From Rhizobium sp. Q54 (GTDB lineage Bacteria; Pseudomonadota; Alphaproteobacteria; Rhizobiales; Aestuariivirgaceae): a DNA stretch of 37,611 bases. Positions within the stretch are counted from its first letter, which is position 1. Each line of letters begins with the position of its first letter. The DNA lies in contig CAMDBX010000033.1 of assembly GCA_945889445.1 (NCBI GenBank), positions 1 through 37,611 on the forward strand, in the 5' to 3' direction. A model generated the notes under the pieces. That model was given only the letters and a program-made list of their open reading frames with translations. It did not search any database and was not told the origin of the DNA. Shown here in pieces: positions 26,432 through 34,086 of the stretch. The translations under genes were made by a program, and so were the position numbers.

Positions 26432-28221
26432 TTCCCAGATTTTTCGCGGCGCAGACGCTTTCTCGCCAGTTCCAGCTCTTCCTGCCGGTTGGGACGGCCG
26501 AGAAGCTTGCGGAAGCCGTGACGGCGCTCATGCACCGAGGCGATGGCAAGGCCCATGGGGACGCCAGCCTCCACCAGCAGCGCCTCGCCCAGCTGCAGGC
26601 TGGATTCGATCGTCTCGGGCACCGCCTCGGTGACGCCCCAGGCATAGAGGCGCTGGGCGTGGCGCTCGTCGCGGGCACGGGCGATGATCTTGAGGTCGCC
26701 GCGCAGCGCGCGGGCGGCGCGCACCACTTCGTCGACGCGCACCGGATTGTCCATGGTCACGGCCAGGGCGCGGGCCTCGGCCAGGCCGCAGCGCTTCAGG
26801 AACTCGGCGTTGGTGGCATCGCCGTAATAGACCTTGCCGCTGGTCTTGCCCTCGCGCGAGACCAGGTCGGCATCGGCATCGATCGCGAGGTAGGGGATCT
26901 TGTGCTCCTCCAGCATCGAGGCGATGAGGTGGCCGACGCGGCCGAAGCCGGCGATGATGACGCGCGGCTCGTTGTCCTCCGGCGGCACGGTGTTCACTGC
27001 CGCCACGGCGGCGCGCTGGCGCAGCGAACGGGTAAGTGCTGCGCCAATCTTCGCCAGGAAGGGAATGGCGATCATGGTCAGCGTCACCACCAGCATGATG
27101 TTGCGCGAGGTGGGGTCATCGATGAGGCCTGCCGCCAGTGCGGCGCCGGCAATGACGAAGCCGAACTCGCCGCAGGGCCCGAGCAGCATGGCCGACTCGA
27201 GTGCCGCGCCCCGGTTGACGCGGAACAGCCGCGCCAGCCCATAGACGATCACACCCTTGAGCAGCACGAGGGCCACCGCCACGCCGAGCGTGAAGGCGGG
27301 CTCGCGGAACAGCGTGTCGAGGTCGAGCTTGAGCCCCACCACGAGGAAGAAGGTGCCGAGCAGCAAGCCCTTGAAGGGCTCGACCACGGCCTCGATGGCG
27401 CGGCGGTATTCGGTTTCGGCCAGCATCAGCCCGGCGATGAAGGCGCCCAGCGTCATGGAAATGCCGGCGAGGTTCGCGGCGGCTGCGGCGCCGACGGCAA
27501 TCAGCAGGGTGGCGGCCATGAACAGGTCGGAGCTGCCGGTGCGCGCCACCAGCCGCAGCAAGGGGCGGAGCAGGTAGCGCCCGACGCCCACGATCAGTGC
27601 CACGGCCAGTCCGGCTTGCCCCAGCGCGATGAGAATGCTGACAAAGACATTGCCCTCCATGCGCTGGCCAAGGATCGGCACCAGCAGTAGCAAGGGGATG
27701 ACAGCCAGGTCCTGCAGCAGCAGGATGGCGAAGCTGGTGCGCCCGGTCTGTGAGCCCAGCCGCTTGCTGTCGGAGAGGAGCTGCACCACGATTGCGGTCG
27801 AGGACAGCGACAGCGCCGCACCCACCACCAGTGCCGCGCGCATGTCGAAGCCCAGCGCCATTGCCGCGCCTGCGATGGCCGTGAGGCTCAGCACCACCTG
27901 CAGACCGCCGAGGCCGAAGACCAGGCGCCGCATGGTGTTGAGGCGCTCGAAGGACAGTTCGATGCCGATCAGGAAAAGCAGGAAGACCACGCCCAGCTCG
28001 GCGATGTGGCTGAGGTTTTCGGGATTGGAAATGTTGAGGCTCTGCAGCACGGGCACGGCATGGACGAGGTTGCCCAGCACGTCCTGGCTGAGCAGCACGC
28101 CCATCACCAGGAAGGCCACGACGGCGTTGACGCCCAGCCTGAGGAACAGCGGCACGGCAAGGCCCGCCACGCCGAGGACGATCAGGAATTCCTTGTAGTA
28201 GAACGCAGCCTCTGTCGCCAT
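26428..28221 (-). CDS. Monovalent cation:proton antiporter, CPA2 (KefB/KefC type) with RCK domain
   Basis: A 597-residue inner-membrane protein. The N-terminal about 390 residues form a Na+/H+-exchanger domain of about 12 helices, including FLLFLIGIELSFERL, SLSSTAIVVQLL and LLQDLAVIPLL, the CPA2 core helices. The cytoplasmic C-terminal part has a TrkA-N/RCK Rossmann fold starting RVIIAGFGRVGHLIA (near 414), with DADADL and YYGDATNAEFL, which binds nucleotide. Most likely a K+ efflux or K+/H+ exchanger. No glutathione-type KefF/G partner is next to it. It is convergent with the HerA-like gene, sharing four bases. Confidence 0.93.
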   Translation of the reverse strand: MATEAAFYYKEFLIVLGVAGLAVPLFLRLGVNAVVAFLVMGVLLSQDVLGNLVHAVPVLQSLNISNPENLSHIAELGVVFLLFLIGIELSFERLNTMRRLVFGLGGLQVVLSLTAIAGAAMALGFDMRAALVVGAALSLSSTAIVVQLLSDSKRLGSQTGRTSFAILLLQDLAVIPLLLLVPILGQRMEGNVFVSILIALGQAGLAVALIVGVGRYLLRPLLRLVARTGSSDLFMAATLLIAVGAAAAANLAGISMTLGAFIAGLMLAETEYRRAIEAVVEPFKGLLLGTFFLVVGLKLDLDTLFREPAFTLGVAVALVLLKGVIVYGLARLFRVNRGAALESAMLLGPCGEFGFVIAGAALAAGLIDDPTSRNIMLVVTLTMIAIPFLAKIGAALTRSLRQRAAVAAVNTVPPEDNEPRVIIAGFGRVGHLIASMLEEHKIPYLAIDADADLVSREGKTSGKVYYGDATNAEFLKRCGLAEARALAVTMDNPVRVDEVVRAARALRGDLKIIARARDERHAQRLYAWGVTEAVPETIESSLQLGEALLVEAGVPMGLAIASVHERRHGFRKLLGRPNRQEELELARKRLRREKSGN

Positions 28222-28296
28222 GCGGCCCCACCCCCTTGCGGCGCAGTGTGGGGCAGGCGCGCCATCATGTGAAGCCCAATCTGACCGCTTGCTGCC

Positions 28297-29397
28297 TTAC
28301 GGCACGGCGGCGATGACGATGAACATGATGAACAGCCCGAGATGCACATAGCCTTGCAGCACGGTGGTGCGGCCGGGCAGCAGTGTGATGGCGCTGACGA
28401 ACAGCGCCAGCGATAGCAGCACGACCTTGGCGGGCGGCACGCCGAGTGCGAGCTGTACGTTGTCGACCGCGCCCAGGAGCGTGATGACCGGGATGGTGAG
28501 GGCGATGGAGGCCAGTGCCGAACCAAGGGCCAGGTTGATGGCGGTCTGCGGCCGGTTGGCAAGCGAGGCCCTGACGGCGGCGATGCTTTCGGGCGCCAGC
28601 ACGAGGGCGGCGATGACGACGCCGGTGAAGGACTGGGGCAGACCGGCCAACTCGATCATCTCGTCGAGGGCAGGCGCCAGCATCTTGGCGAGCATCACCA
28701 CGCCGGCCAGCGAGAGCAGCAGGAAGGCGAGGCTCACCCGGGCCTGCTGGCGGGTTGGCGGGTCAAGGTTCTCGGCATCGGGCTCATCATCGGCGGCGGC
28801 GAGGAAGTAGTCGCGGTGGCGCACCGTCTGCACGAACATGAAGGCGCCATAGAGCATGATCGAGACGAGGGCCGCCGCGGTGAGCTGGGCCGCGCTGTAG
28901 GTGGGGCCTGCCGTTGAGGTGGTGAAGTTGGGCAGGATCAGCGCGATCACGGCCAGCGTGCCGAGCACCGCGAGGTAGGATGATGTGCCCGCCACCTTGA
29001 TGGTCTGCTCGTAGTGCTTGTGGCCGCCCAGAACCAGGGACAGGCCGATCAGCCCGGTGAGCACCAGCATCACGGCGGAATAGACGGTATCGCGTGCGAT
29101 GGTCGGGCCGCCGTCATCGGCGGCCAGCATCAGGGCCACGATGAGGCCCACCTCGATGACGGTGACGGAGACGGCGAGGATGATGGAGCCGAAGGGCTCT
29201 CCCACCCGGTTGCCCACCACCTCGGCATGATGCACGGCCGAGAACACCGCACCCAGCAGGAACACCCCTTCGACCGCGAAAAGCAGCGCATTGTCATGTG
29301 GGAGCAGGCCCGCGAAATAGGCCAGCACCAGCGCTGCCGCCAGCACCGGAAAGACCATGGTCCACCGCGGATTATGGGCGTGCTGCTGTCCGGACAT
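28297..29397 (-). CDS. chaA: Calcium:proton antiporter, ChaA-like (CaCA family)
   Basis: A 366-residue membrane protein with about 11 hydrophobic segments, the same length as E. coli ChaA. The two inverted alpha repeats carry the acidic transport residues: GEPFGSIILAVSVTVIEVG in the first half and ALVLAPESIAAVRASL followed by NLALGSALASIALTIPV in the second. A charged cytoplasmic loop (DDEPDAENLDPPTR) separates the halves. It exports Ca2+, and in E. coli also Na+/K+, at alkaline pH. ATG 29397 gives MSGQQHAHN; the longer reading from 29451 adds unrelated residues. It diverges from the P1 peptidase gene and lies on the same strand, 75 bases downstream of the KefB/C-type gene. Confidence 0.9.
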   Translation of the reverse strand: MSGQQHAHNPRWTMVFPVLAAALVLAYFAGLLPHDNALLFAVEGVFLLGAVFSAVHHAEVVGNRVGEPFGSIILAVSVTVIEVGLIVALMLAADDGGPTIARDTVYSAVMLVLTGLIGLSLVLGGHKHYEQTIKVAGTSSYLAVLGTLAVIALILPNFTTSTAGPTYSAAQLTAAALVSIMLYGAFMFVQTVRHRDYFLAAADDEPDAENLDPPTRQQARVSLAFLLLSLAGVVMLAKMLAPALDEMIELAGLPQSFTGVVIAALVLAPESIAAVRASLANRPQTAINLALGSALASIALTIPVITLLGAVDNVQLALGVPPAKVVLLSLALFVSAITLLPGRTTVLQGYVHLGLFIMFIVIAAVP

Positions 29398-29500
29398 TGC
29401 GTCTCCCCTCGTCAGGCCACGACTTAAAGAGGCTGGGCTTCGACGCCGCAAGGAAATTTGCTAGGTTTGTCGAGATTTTGACGAAGGGAAGGAAAAGCCA

Positions 29501-30586
29501 GTGAGCGAGCGAGTGCGAGGCCGGGAGCTTGGCCTGCCATTTCCCGGAACGCCGGGGCGGTGGAACGCCATTACCGACGTGGCGGGTGTCGAGGTGGGGC
29601 AGGTGACGCTGATCTCGGGCGAGGGGCCCTTGCGGGTGGGGCACGGCCCGGTGCGCACCGGCGTCACCGCCATCCTGCCGCGCGGCAAGGCAAAGGCGCA
29701 TGTGCCCTGTGCGGCCGGATATTACTCCCTCAACGGCAATGGCGAGATGACCGGCGTGGTGTGGATCGAGGAATCGGGCGAGTTGCAGACGCCCATCACC
29801 ATCACCAATACGCACTCCTGCGGCGTCACCCGCGATGCGACCATCCGCTGGCTGGTCGGGCGCGGCGTCGGCACGGGGCAGGACTGGGGCCTGCCGGTTG
29901 CGGCCGAGACCTATGACGGCGACCTGAACGACATTAACGGATTCCACGTGACGGCGGAGCACACGGTGGCGGCGCTGGACTCCGCGGGCCCGGGCCCGGT
30001 CGCCATGGGCAGCGTGGGCGGCGGCACCGGCATGCTGACCTATGACTTCAAGTCCGGCAATGGCTCGGCCTCGCGCGTCGTCGAGATCGCGGGCCAGCGC
30101 TACACGCTTGGCGTCTTCGTGCAGTCGAACTTCGGGCGGCGGGAGGACTTCACGGTGCTGGGCGTGCCGGTGGGGCGCCATCTTCTCGAGGGCAAGCTGC
30201 GCGGCAAGGAGCAGGGCTCGGTGATTGCCATCGTCGCCACCGATGCACCGCTGCTGGCGCACCAGCTGAAGCGCATTGCGCGGCGCGTGCCGCTCGGCCT
30301 CGCCCGCACCGGCACGGTGGGGAACAATTCATCGGGTGACATCTTCCTCGCCTTCTCGACGGCCAATGAAGAGGCGTTCTCGGCACGCGGCGGCCTCACC
30401 CACATGGCGGCGCTGGGCAATGGCGACATCGACCAGCTGTTCATGGCCACGGTGGAGGCCACCGAGGAGGCGGTGATCGATGCGATGCTGATGGCGGAAA
30501 CGATGACCGGCCGTGACGGCAACACCGCGGTGGCGTTGCCGCCTGGAGAGCTTATGGAATTGATGCGTAAGTATCAGCGAATCTGA
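29501..30586 (+). CDS. P1-family (DmpA-like) aminopeptidase, Ntn-type self-processing
   Basis: A 361-residue member of the DmpA/beta-peptidyl aminopeptidase family. These are made as precursors that cut themselves before a serine, which becomes the N-terminal nucleophile of the small subunit. The cleavage region is GTVGNNSSGDIFLAF (nucleophile among Ser277/Ser278). The family N-terminus PGRWNAITDVAGVEVG and the block ITITNTHSCGVTRDA are present. Substrates are peptides with D- or beta-amino N-termini or small amides, not known here. The GTG start follows GGGAAGG. There is no signal peptide, so it is cytoplasmic. A DUF2892 gene follows 51 bases later on the same strand. Confidence 0.9.
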   Translation: MSERVRGRELGLPFPGTPGRWNAITDVAGVEVGQVTLISGEGPLRVGHGPVRTGVTAILPRGKAKAHVPCAAGYYSLNGNGEMTGVVWIEESGELQTPITITNTHSCGVTRDATIRWLVGRGVGTGQDWGLPVAAETYDGDLNDINGFHVTAEHTVAALDSAGPGPVAMGSVGGGTGMLTYDFKSGNGSASRVVEIAGQRYTLGVFVQSNFGRREDFTVLGVPVGRHLLEGKLRGKEQGSVIAIVATDAPLLAHQLKRIARRVPLGLARTGTVGNNSSGDIFLAFSTANEEAFSARGGLTHMAALGNGDIDQLFMATVEATEEAVIDAMLMAETMTGRDGNTAVALPPGELMELMRKYQRI

Positions 30587-30637
30587 TATAAGTAATTTAG
30601 GGGTGTGGACTGGCCGCACCGGGCGAGGGAGACTTGC

Positions 30638-30841
30638 ATGACTACGAACATGGGCGGCATCGACCGCGGGTTGCGCATCATCATCGGCCTCGCGCTGCTA
30701 TGGTATGCGCTGCTTGGACCTGCAACGGGCTATAACTGGATCGGCTGGATCGGCGTCGTGCCGCTGCTCACCGCGCTGGTCGGTAACTGCCCGCTCTACT
30801 CGATCCTCGGCGTCAGCACCTGCCCGGTGAAGAAGGCCTAG
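30638..30841 (+). CDS. DUF2892 small inner-membrane protein (YgaP-tail-like)
   Basis: A 67-residue protein with two hydrophobic helices (GLRIIIGLALLWYALLG and WIGWIGVVPLLTALVG) and the DUF2892 signature NIGxxDRxxR near the start, here NMGGIDRGLR. The C-terminus carries a conserved cysteine pair in GNCPLYSILGVSTCP. In other bacteria the domain is fused to rhodanese (YgaP) or sits beside sulfur-transfer and YeeE genes. Here it converges, with a four-base overlap, on a split YeeE pair, which suggests a shared sulfur role (inference). ATG 30638 follows GCGAGGGAGA. Confidence 0.85.
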   Translation: MTTNMGGIDRGLRIIIGLALLWYALLGPATGYNWIGWIGVVPLLTALVGNCPLYSILGVSTCPVKKA

Positions 30842-31272
30842 CCGTCGGACGGAGACTCGTCGGTGCCCAAAAACAGGTGGCTGGCGATTGCCATGCCCGC
30901 AGCCATGGACAGCACGAACAGCGCCGACGGCCAATAGCCGAAGACCAGCGATGCGACGGCGGGGCCCGGGCAGAAGCCCGTGAGGCCCCAGCCAAGCCCG
31001 AACACCACGGCGCCGCCGATCAGCCGCTCGTCGATGCCTTGCAGCGAGGGCAGGATGAAGGCCAGCGCGAAGCGCGGGCGTGGGGCCTTCAGCACCAGTT
31101 GGTAACCCGCATAGGTGACGGCCAGCGCCGCTGCCATGACGAACAGCAGCGTCGGGTCCCAGTCGCCGGAGAGATCGAGGAAGTTCTGCACCTTCATCGG
31201 GTTCACCATGCCCGAGACGGTGATGCCGGCGCCGAAGAGCAGGCCTGCGAGCAGTGCCGTGAGCTTGTCCAT
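30838..31272 (-). CDS. YeeE/YedE-type membrane protein, second half (DUF6691-like)
   Basis: A 144-residue protein with about four hydrophobic helices. Its motifs are the N-terminal GLLFGAGITVSGMVNPMKV and the later GLGWGLTGFCPGPAVASL, whose cysteine matches the thiosulfate-conducting cysteine region of YeeE/YedE proteins. It corresponds to one half of the long YeeE and is paired with the preceding gene: the upstream TGA and this ATG share one base (31272), so translation is coupled. The pair probably moves thiosulfate or another reduced sulfur species across the inner membrane. Confidence 0.88.
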   Translation of the reverse strand: MDKLTALLAGLLFGAGITVSGMVNPMKVQNFLDLSGDWDPTLLFVMAAALAVTYAGYQLVLKAPRPRFALAFILPSLQGIDERLIGGAVVFGLGWGLTGFCPGPAVASLVFGYWPSALFVLSMAAGMAIASHLFLGTDESPSDG

Positions 31273-31754
31273 CACGAGGCTCCGATCACGTGGCGCATCA
31301 GGTAGACGGTGGCCACCGCGAAGAACATGAACACCCCCGTCGAGACGATGCTGCGCATGGACAATCGCGCGATGCCGCAGATGCCGTGGCCCGAGGTGCA
31401 GCCCGCGCCCAGCGTGGTGCCAAGCCCCACGAGCAGTCCGCCCACCACCGTGGTCATCGGATTGCCGGGGAAGGCCATGCTGTTCGAATCAAAGCCACCG
31501 AGAAGCGAGGTGAGGATGGTTCCCGCCAGCAGGCCGAGGATGAACAGGGCGCGCCAGGCGTTGTCAGGCCTCCAGCGCCCCAGCAGGGCGCCAAAAATGC
31601 CGGAAACTCCTGCCACACGGCCAAGCCCGCCCATCAGCAGGATGGCGGAAAGGCCAATCAGAATGCCGCCGGCGAGGCCGGCGAGGGGCGTGAAAGCCGT
31701 TGCGAGCGAGTGTGCGTCAAGCGGGTCCATGCCCTCTTGATGGCGGGAAAGCAT
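31272..31754 (-). CDS. YeeE/YedE-type membrane protein, first half
   Basis: A 160-residue membrane protein with about four helices. Key blocks are GGILIGLSAILLMGGLGRVAGVSG and LLVGLGTTLGAGCTSGHGICGIARLS, the latter being the cysteine-containing pore motif of YeeE/YedE sulfur transporters. It is translated together with the second half, which starts on its stop codon. The start is uncertain: ATG 31754 lies directly after the U-tract of the EF-hand gene terminator, while ATG 31730 (MDPLDAHS) has AAGAGGG only one base upstream. No independent promoter is visible between the terminator and either start. Confidence 0.85.
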   Translation of the reverse strand: MLSRHQEGMDPLDAHSLATAFTPLAGLAGGILIGLSAILLMGGLGRVAGVSGIFGALLGRWRPDNAWRALFILGLLAGTILTSLLGGFDSNSMAFPGNPMTTVVGGLLVGLGTTLGAGCTSGHGICGIARLSMRSIVSTGVFMFFAVATVYLMRHVIGAS

Positions 31755-31788
31755 GAAAAAGAAAAGACCCGGAGTCTGTGGCTCCGGG
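31755..31788 (-). terminator. Intrinsic terminator of the EF-hand gene
   Basis: On the minus strand CCCGGAG (31788-31782), a seven-base loop, CTCCGGG (31774-31768), then a T-rich tail TCTTTTCTTTTTC running into the YeeE start codon. This is a textbook intrinsic terminator 15 bases after the EF-hand stop. Confidence 0.85.
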
Positions 31789-31802
31789 CCGCTTGTGTCC
31801 GA

Positions 31803-32468
31803 TCAGGGCGTGGCGGGAGCGTCCGCCGGCGGCGTCTCTGCTGGCGCTTCGGCTTCATCGCCGTCATCACCCGTCATGCAGGGACCGTTGCCCTTGCCCT
31901 GGCCCATGCCGTGGCCCTGGCCCATTCCCTGACCCATGCCCTGGCCCATGCCTTCACCCATGCCTTGGCCGTTGCCGTGCTCGCCACGACCATGACGCCC
32001 GCGGCGGCCTTCGCCCTTCGCCGGGCGATCGTCCTTGCCGAGGGCGCCATCCGCATTGCGGTCGCGTTCGGCGACCATGTCTGACATCGGACCCTGATAT
32101 TCCTCGATCGTCATCAGGCCATTGCCGTCACGGTCGAAGAACTGGAACTCCCGCACCATCATCTCGCTGCGGGCCTTGAGCCACAGCTCCTTGAACTCGT
32201 CGAGAGACAGGCTGCCGTTATTGTCGGCATCAGCCTCTGCCAGCCAGTCGGCGCGGTTCTTGTCGATTTCCTGCTGGGTGACCTTGCCGTCCTTGTCGGC
32301 GTCGTAGCGCTCCATCAGCTGCTGGCCCATCATGCCGCCGCCGTGGCCCTCACCCATTCCGCCACCCATTCCGCCTTGCATGTCAGCCTGGGCAAGGCCG
32401 GCAAGACCGCCGAGCGCCAACAAGGCTGCGGCACCGCCGGCGAGAAGAAGCTTTGAACGTGTTTGCAT
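31803..32468 (-). CDS. Exported EF-hand calcium-binding protein with Met-Gly-Gln-Gly repeats
   Basis: A 221-residue secreted protein. A Sec signal peptide (residues 1-29, ending GLAQA) is followed by a Gly/Met-rich linker, then four EF-hand-like loops: DADKDGKVTQQE (56-67), DADNNGSLSLDE (80-91), DRDGNGLMTIEE (112-123) and DRNADGALGKDD (136-147). After a basic stretch comes a low-complexity MGQG/MGEG tract (about 168-195), then an acidic tail. It likely binds Ca2+ in the periplasm or outside. The methionine- and histidine-rich tract could bind copper or other soft metals (inference). ATG 32468 has GGAG seven bases upstream, better than the ATG at 32474. Single gene with its own terminator. Confidence 0.86.
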   Translation of the reverse strand: MQTRSKLLLAGGAAALLALGGLAGLAQADMQGGMGGGMGEGHGGGMMGQQLMERYDADKDGKVTQQEIDKNRADWLAEADADNNGSLSLDEFKELWLKARSEMMVREFQFFDRDGNGLMTIEEYQGPMSDMVAERDRNADGALGKDDRPAKGEGRRGRHGRGEHGNGQGMGEGMGQGMGQGMGQGHGMGQGKGNGPCMTGDDGDEAEAPAETPPADAPATP

Positions 32469-32566
32469 CGTCATACTCCGTGTTTGTCCGATGCACTCAA
32501 GACGTCCGGCCGCGCCGCTTCCGTCGCCCGGCAAGATGAATCCCACGGAATACGACGGGAGATAGT

Positions 32567-33742
32567 CTAACGCACCAGTTCGCGCATGGCGCGGTCGATG
32601 CCGTCGAGCGTCAACGGGAACATGCGGCCCTCGAAGGTGCGGGAGACCAGGCTGATCGACGGCGAATAGCTCCAGTACTTCTCCTGGGCCGGGTTGAGCC
32701 ACACGGCCCTGGGGTAGGTCGCCGCGATCCGCTGCAGCCAGACAAGGCCTGGCTCCTCGTTCCAGTGCTTGACCGAGCCGCCCTCATGGGTGAGCTCGAA
32801 GGGGCTCATGGAGGCATCGCCGACGAAGATCACCTTGTAGTCGTGTGGGTAGGTGTGGAGCAGCTTCCAGGTGTCGAGGCGTTCGGTGGTGCGGCGGCGG
32901 TTGTTCTGCCAAACGCCCTCATAGACGCAGTTGTGGAAGTAGAAATACTCGAGGTGCTTGAACTCGGCACGCGCTGCCGAGAACAGTTCCTCGCAGACGC
33001 GGATGTGCGGGTCCATCGATCCGCCGACATCGAAGAAGATCAGCACCTTCACCGTGTTGCGCCGCTCCGGCACCAGCTTCACGTCGAGCCAGCCTTGCCG
33101 CGCGGTGGAGCGGATGGTGTCGGGGAGGTCCAGCTCCTCCGCCGCGCCCTCGCGCGCGAACTTGCGCAGGCGCCTGAGCGCCACCTTGATGTTGCGGGTG
33201 CCGAGCTCCACCGTGTCGTCAAGGTCCTTGAACTCGCGCTTGTCCCAGACTTTCACGGCTGAGTTGTTTCGGTTCTTGTCCTGCCCGATCCTGACGCCCG
33301 CCGGGTTGTAGCCGTAAGCGCCGAAGGGCGAGGTTCCGGCGGTGCCGACCCATTTGCTGCCGCCCTGATGGCGGCCCTTCTGCTCCTCGAGGCGCTTCTT
33401 CAGCTCCTCGAGAATCCTGTCGAGGCCGCCCAGCGACTTCACCAGCTTCTTCTCATCCTCGGTGAGGTGCTTCTCTGCAAGCTTGCGCAGCCACTCCTCC
33501 GGGATCTCTGCGATCAGCGCATCGCCGGGGCTTTCGAGGCCTTTGAACACATGGCCGAAGACGCGGTCGAATCGATCGAGGTTGCGCTCGTCCTTCACCA
33601 GTGCGGCGCGCGAGAGAAAATAGAACTGCTCGGTCGAATATCCGGCGAGGTCCTTGTCCAGCGCTTCGATGAGGGTGAGATATTCCTTGAGCGAGACGGG
33701 GACGCCCGCCCCTTTGAGCTCGGTGAAGAAGGTGAGGAACAT
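32567..33742 (-). CDS. VWA-domain protein, CoxE-like
   Basis: A 391-residue cytoplasmic protein. The N-terminal half is helical and charged (YLTLIEALDKDLAGYS, then EELKKRLEEQKGRHQGG). The von Willebrand A domain starts near 225 with a MIDAS variant DVGGS, in which D238 and S242 are kept and the first serine is Gly240. CoxE-like VWA proteins usually act with a MoxR AAA+ ATPase to insert metals or remodel proteins; no MoxR gene is beside it. Its ATG shares one base with the stop of the preceding small secreted-protein gene (TAATG), so it is the last gene of the SixA-YcjX-YcjF unit. Confidence 0.88.
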   Translation of the reverse strand: MFLTFFTELKGAGVPVSLKEYLTLIEALDKDLAGYSTEQFYFLSRAALVKDERNLDRFDRVFGHVFKGLESPGDALIAEIPEEWLRKLAEKHLTEDEKKLVKSLGGLDRILEELKKRLEEQKGRHQGGSKWVGTAGTSPFGAYGYNPAGVRIGQDKNRNNSAVKVWDKREFKDLDDTVELGTRNIKVALRRLRKFAREGAAEELDLPDTIRSTARQGWLDVKLVPERRNTVKVLIFFDVGGSMDPHIRVCEELFSAARAEFKHLEYFYFHNCVYEGVWQNNRRRTTERLDTWKLLHTYPHDYKVIFVGDASMSPFELTHEGGSVKHWNEEPGLVWLQRIAATYPRAVWLNPAQEKYWSYSPSISLVSRTFEGRMFPLTLDGIDRAMRELVR

Positions 33743-34086
33743 TACTCGCCCCCGGCCAGCAGCACGGGGTAGCCGGTGCTGGCGGCCTCGGCCGGGGCCT
33801 TGCGGCAGAAGGCATCGCGGCCCTGCTTCACCTCGTAGGTGAAGTCCTCGTAGAAGCTGTTCAGCGGCTTCGACAGCAGCGAGGCCAGGCCCGCGATGTC
33901 ATATTCGTGGAAGTGCTCGAGCAGCGTCGCTTTCACCTGCTCGTCCACCGTCAGCCTGCCTGCGCAGTGTTCCTCCGTCACGTCGAGGAGCGCCACGGCC
34001 ATGGCAATGCGCGTGCCGCGGTTTTCGGTGGCGGCGGCAGGGGTCGCCAGCAGCGCCACCATGAACAGGGCGGTCAGCGGCTTCAC
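33742..34086 (-). CDS. Small exported hypothetical protein
   Basis: A 114-residue protein with a signal peptide (MKPLTALFMVALLATPAAA, then TENRG). The mature part, about 95 residues, has two cysteines, in EEHCAGRLTV and DAFCRKAPAE, that may form a disulfide in the periplasm. No family recognised. The start is GTG 34086, overlapping the YcjF stop by four bases (GTGA), and its stop overlaps the VWA start by one base. An exported protein translationally coupled between an inner-membrane protein and a cytoplasmic VWA protein suggests a job across the envelope (inference). Confidence 0.72.
   Translation of the reverse strand: MKPLTALFMVALLATPAAATENRGTRIAMAVALLDVTEEHCAGRLTVDEQVKATLLEHFHEYDIAGLASLLSKPLNSFYEDFTYEVKQGRDAFCRKAPAEAASTGYPVLLAGGE

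Noticed and set aside
28224-28253. GCCCCAC...GTGGGGC inverted repeat between the two antiporter genes
   Set aside because: The loop is long (16 bases), no T-run follows on either strand, and it is adjacent to a start codon; not supportable as a terminator or operator.
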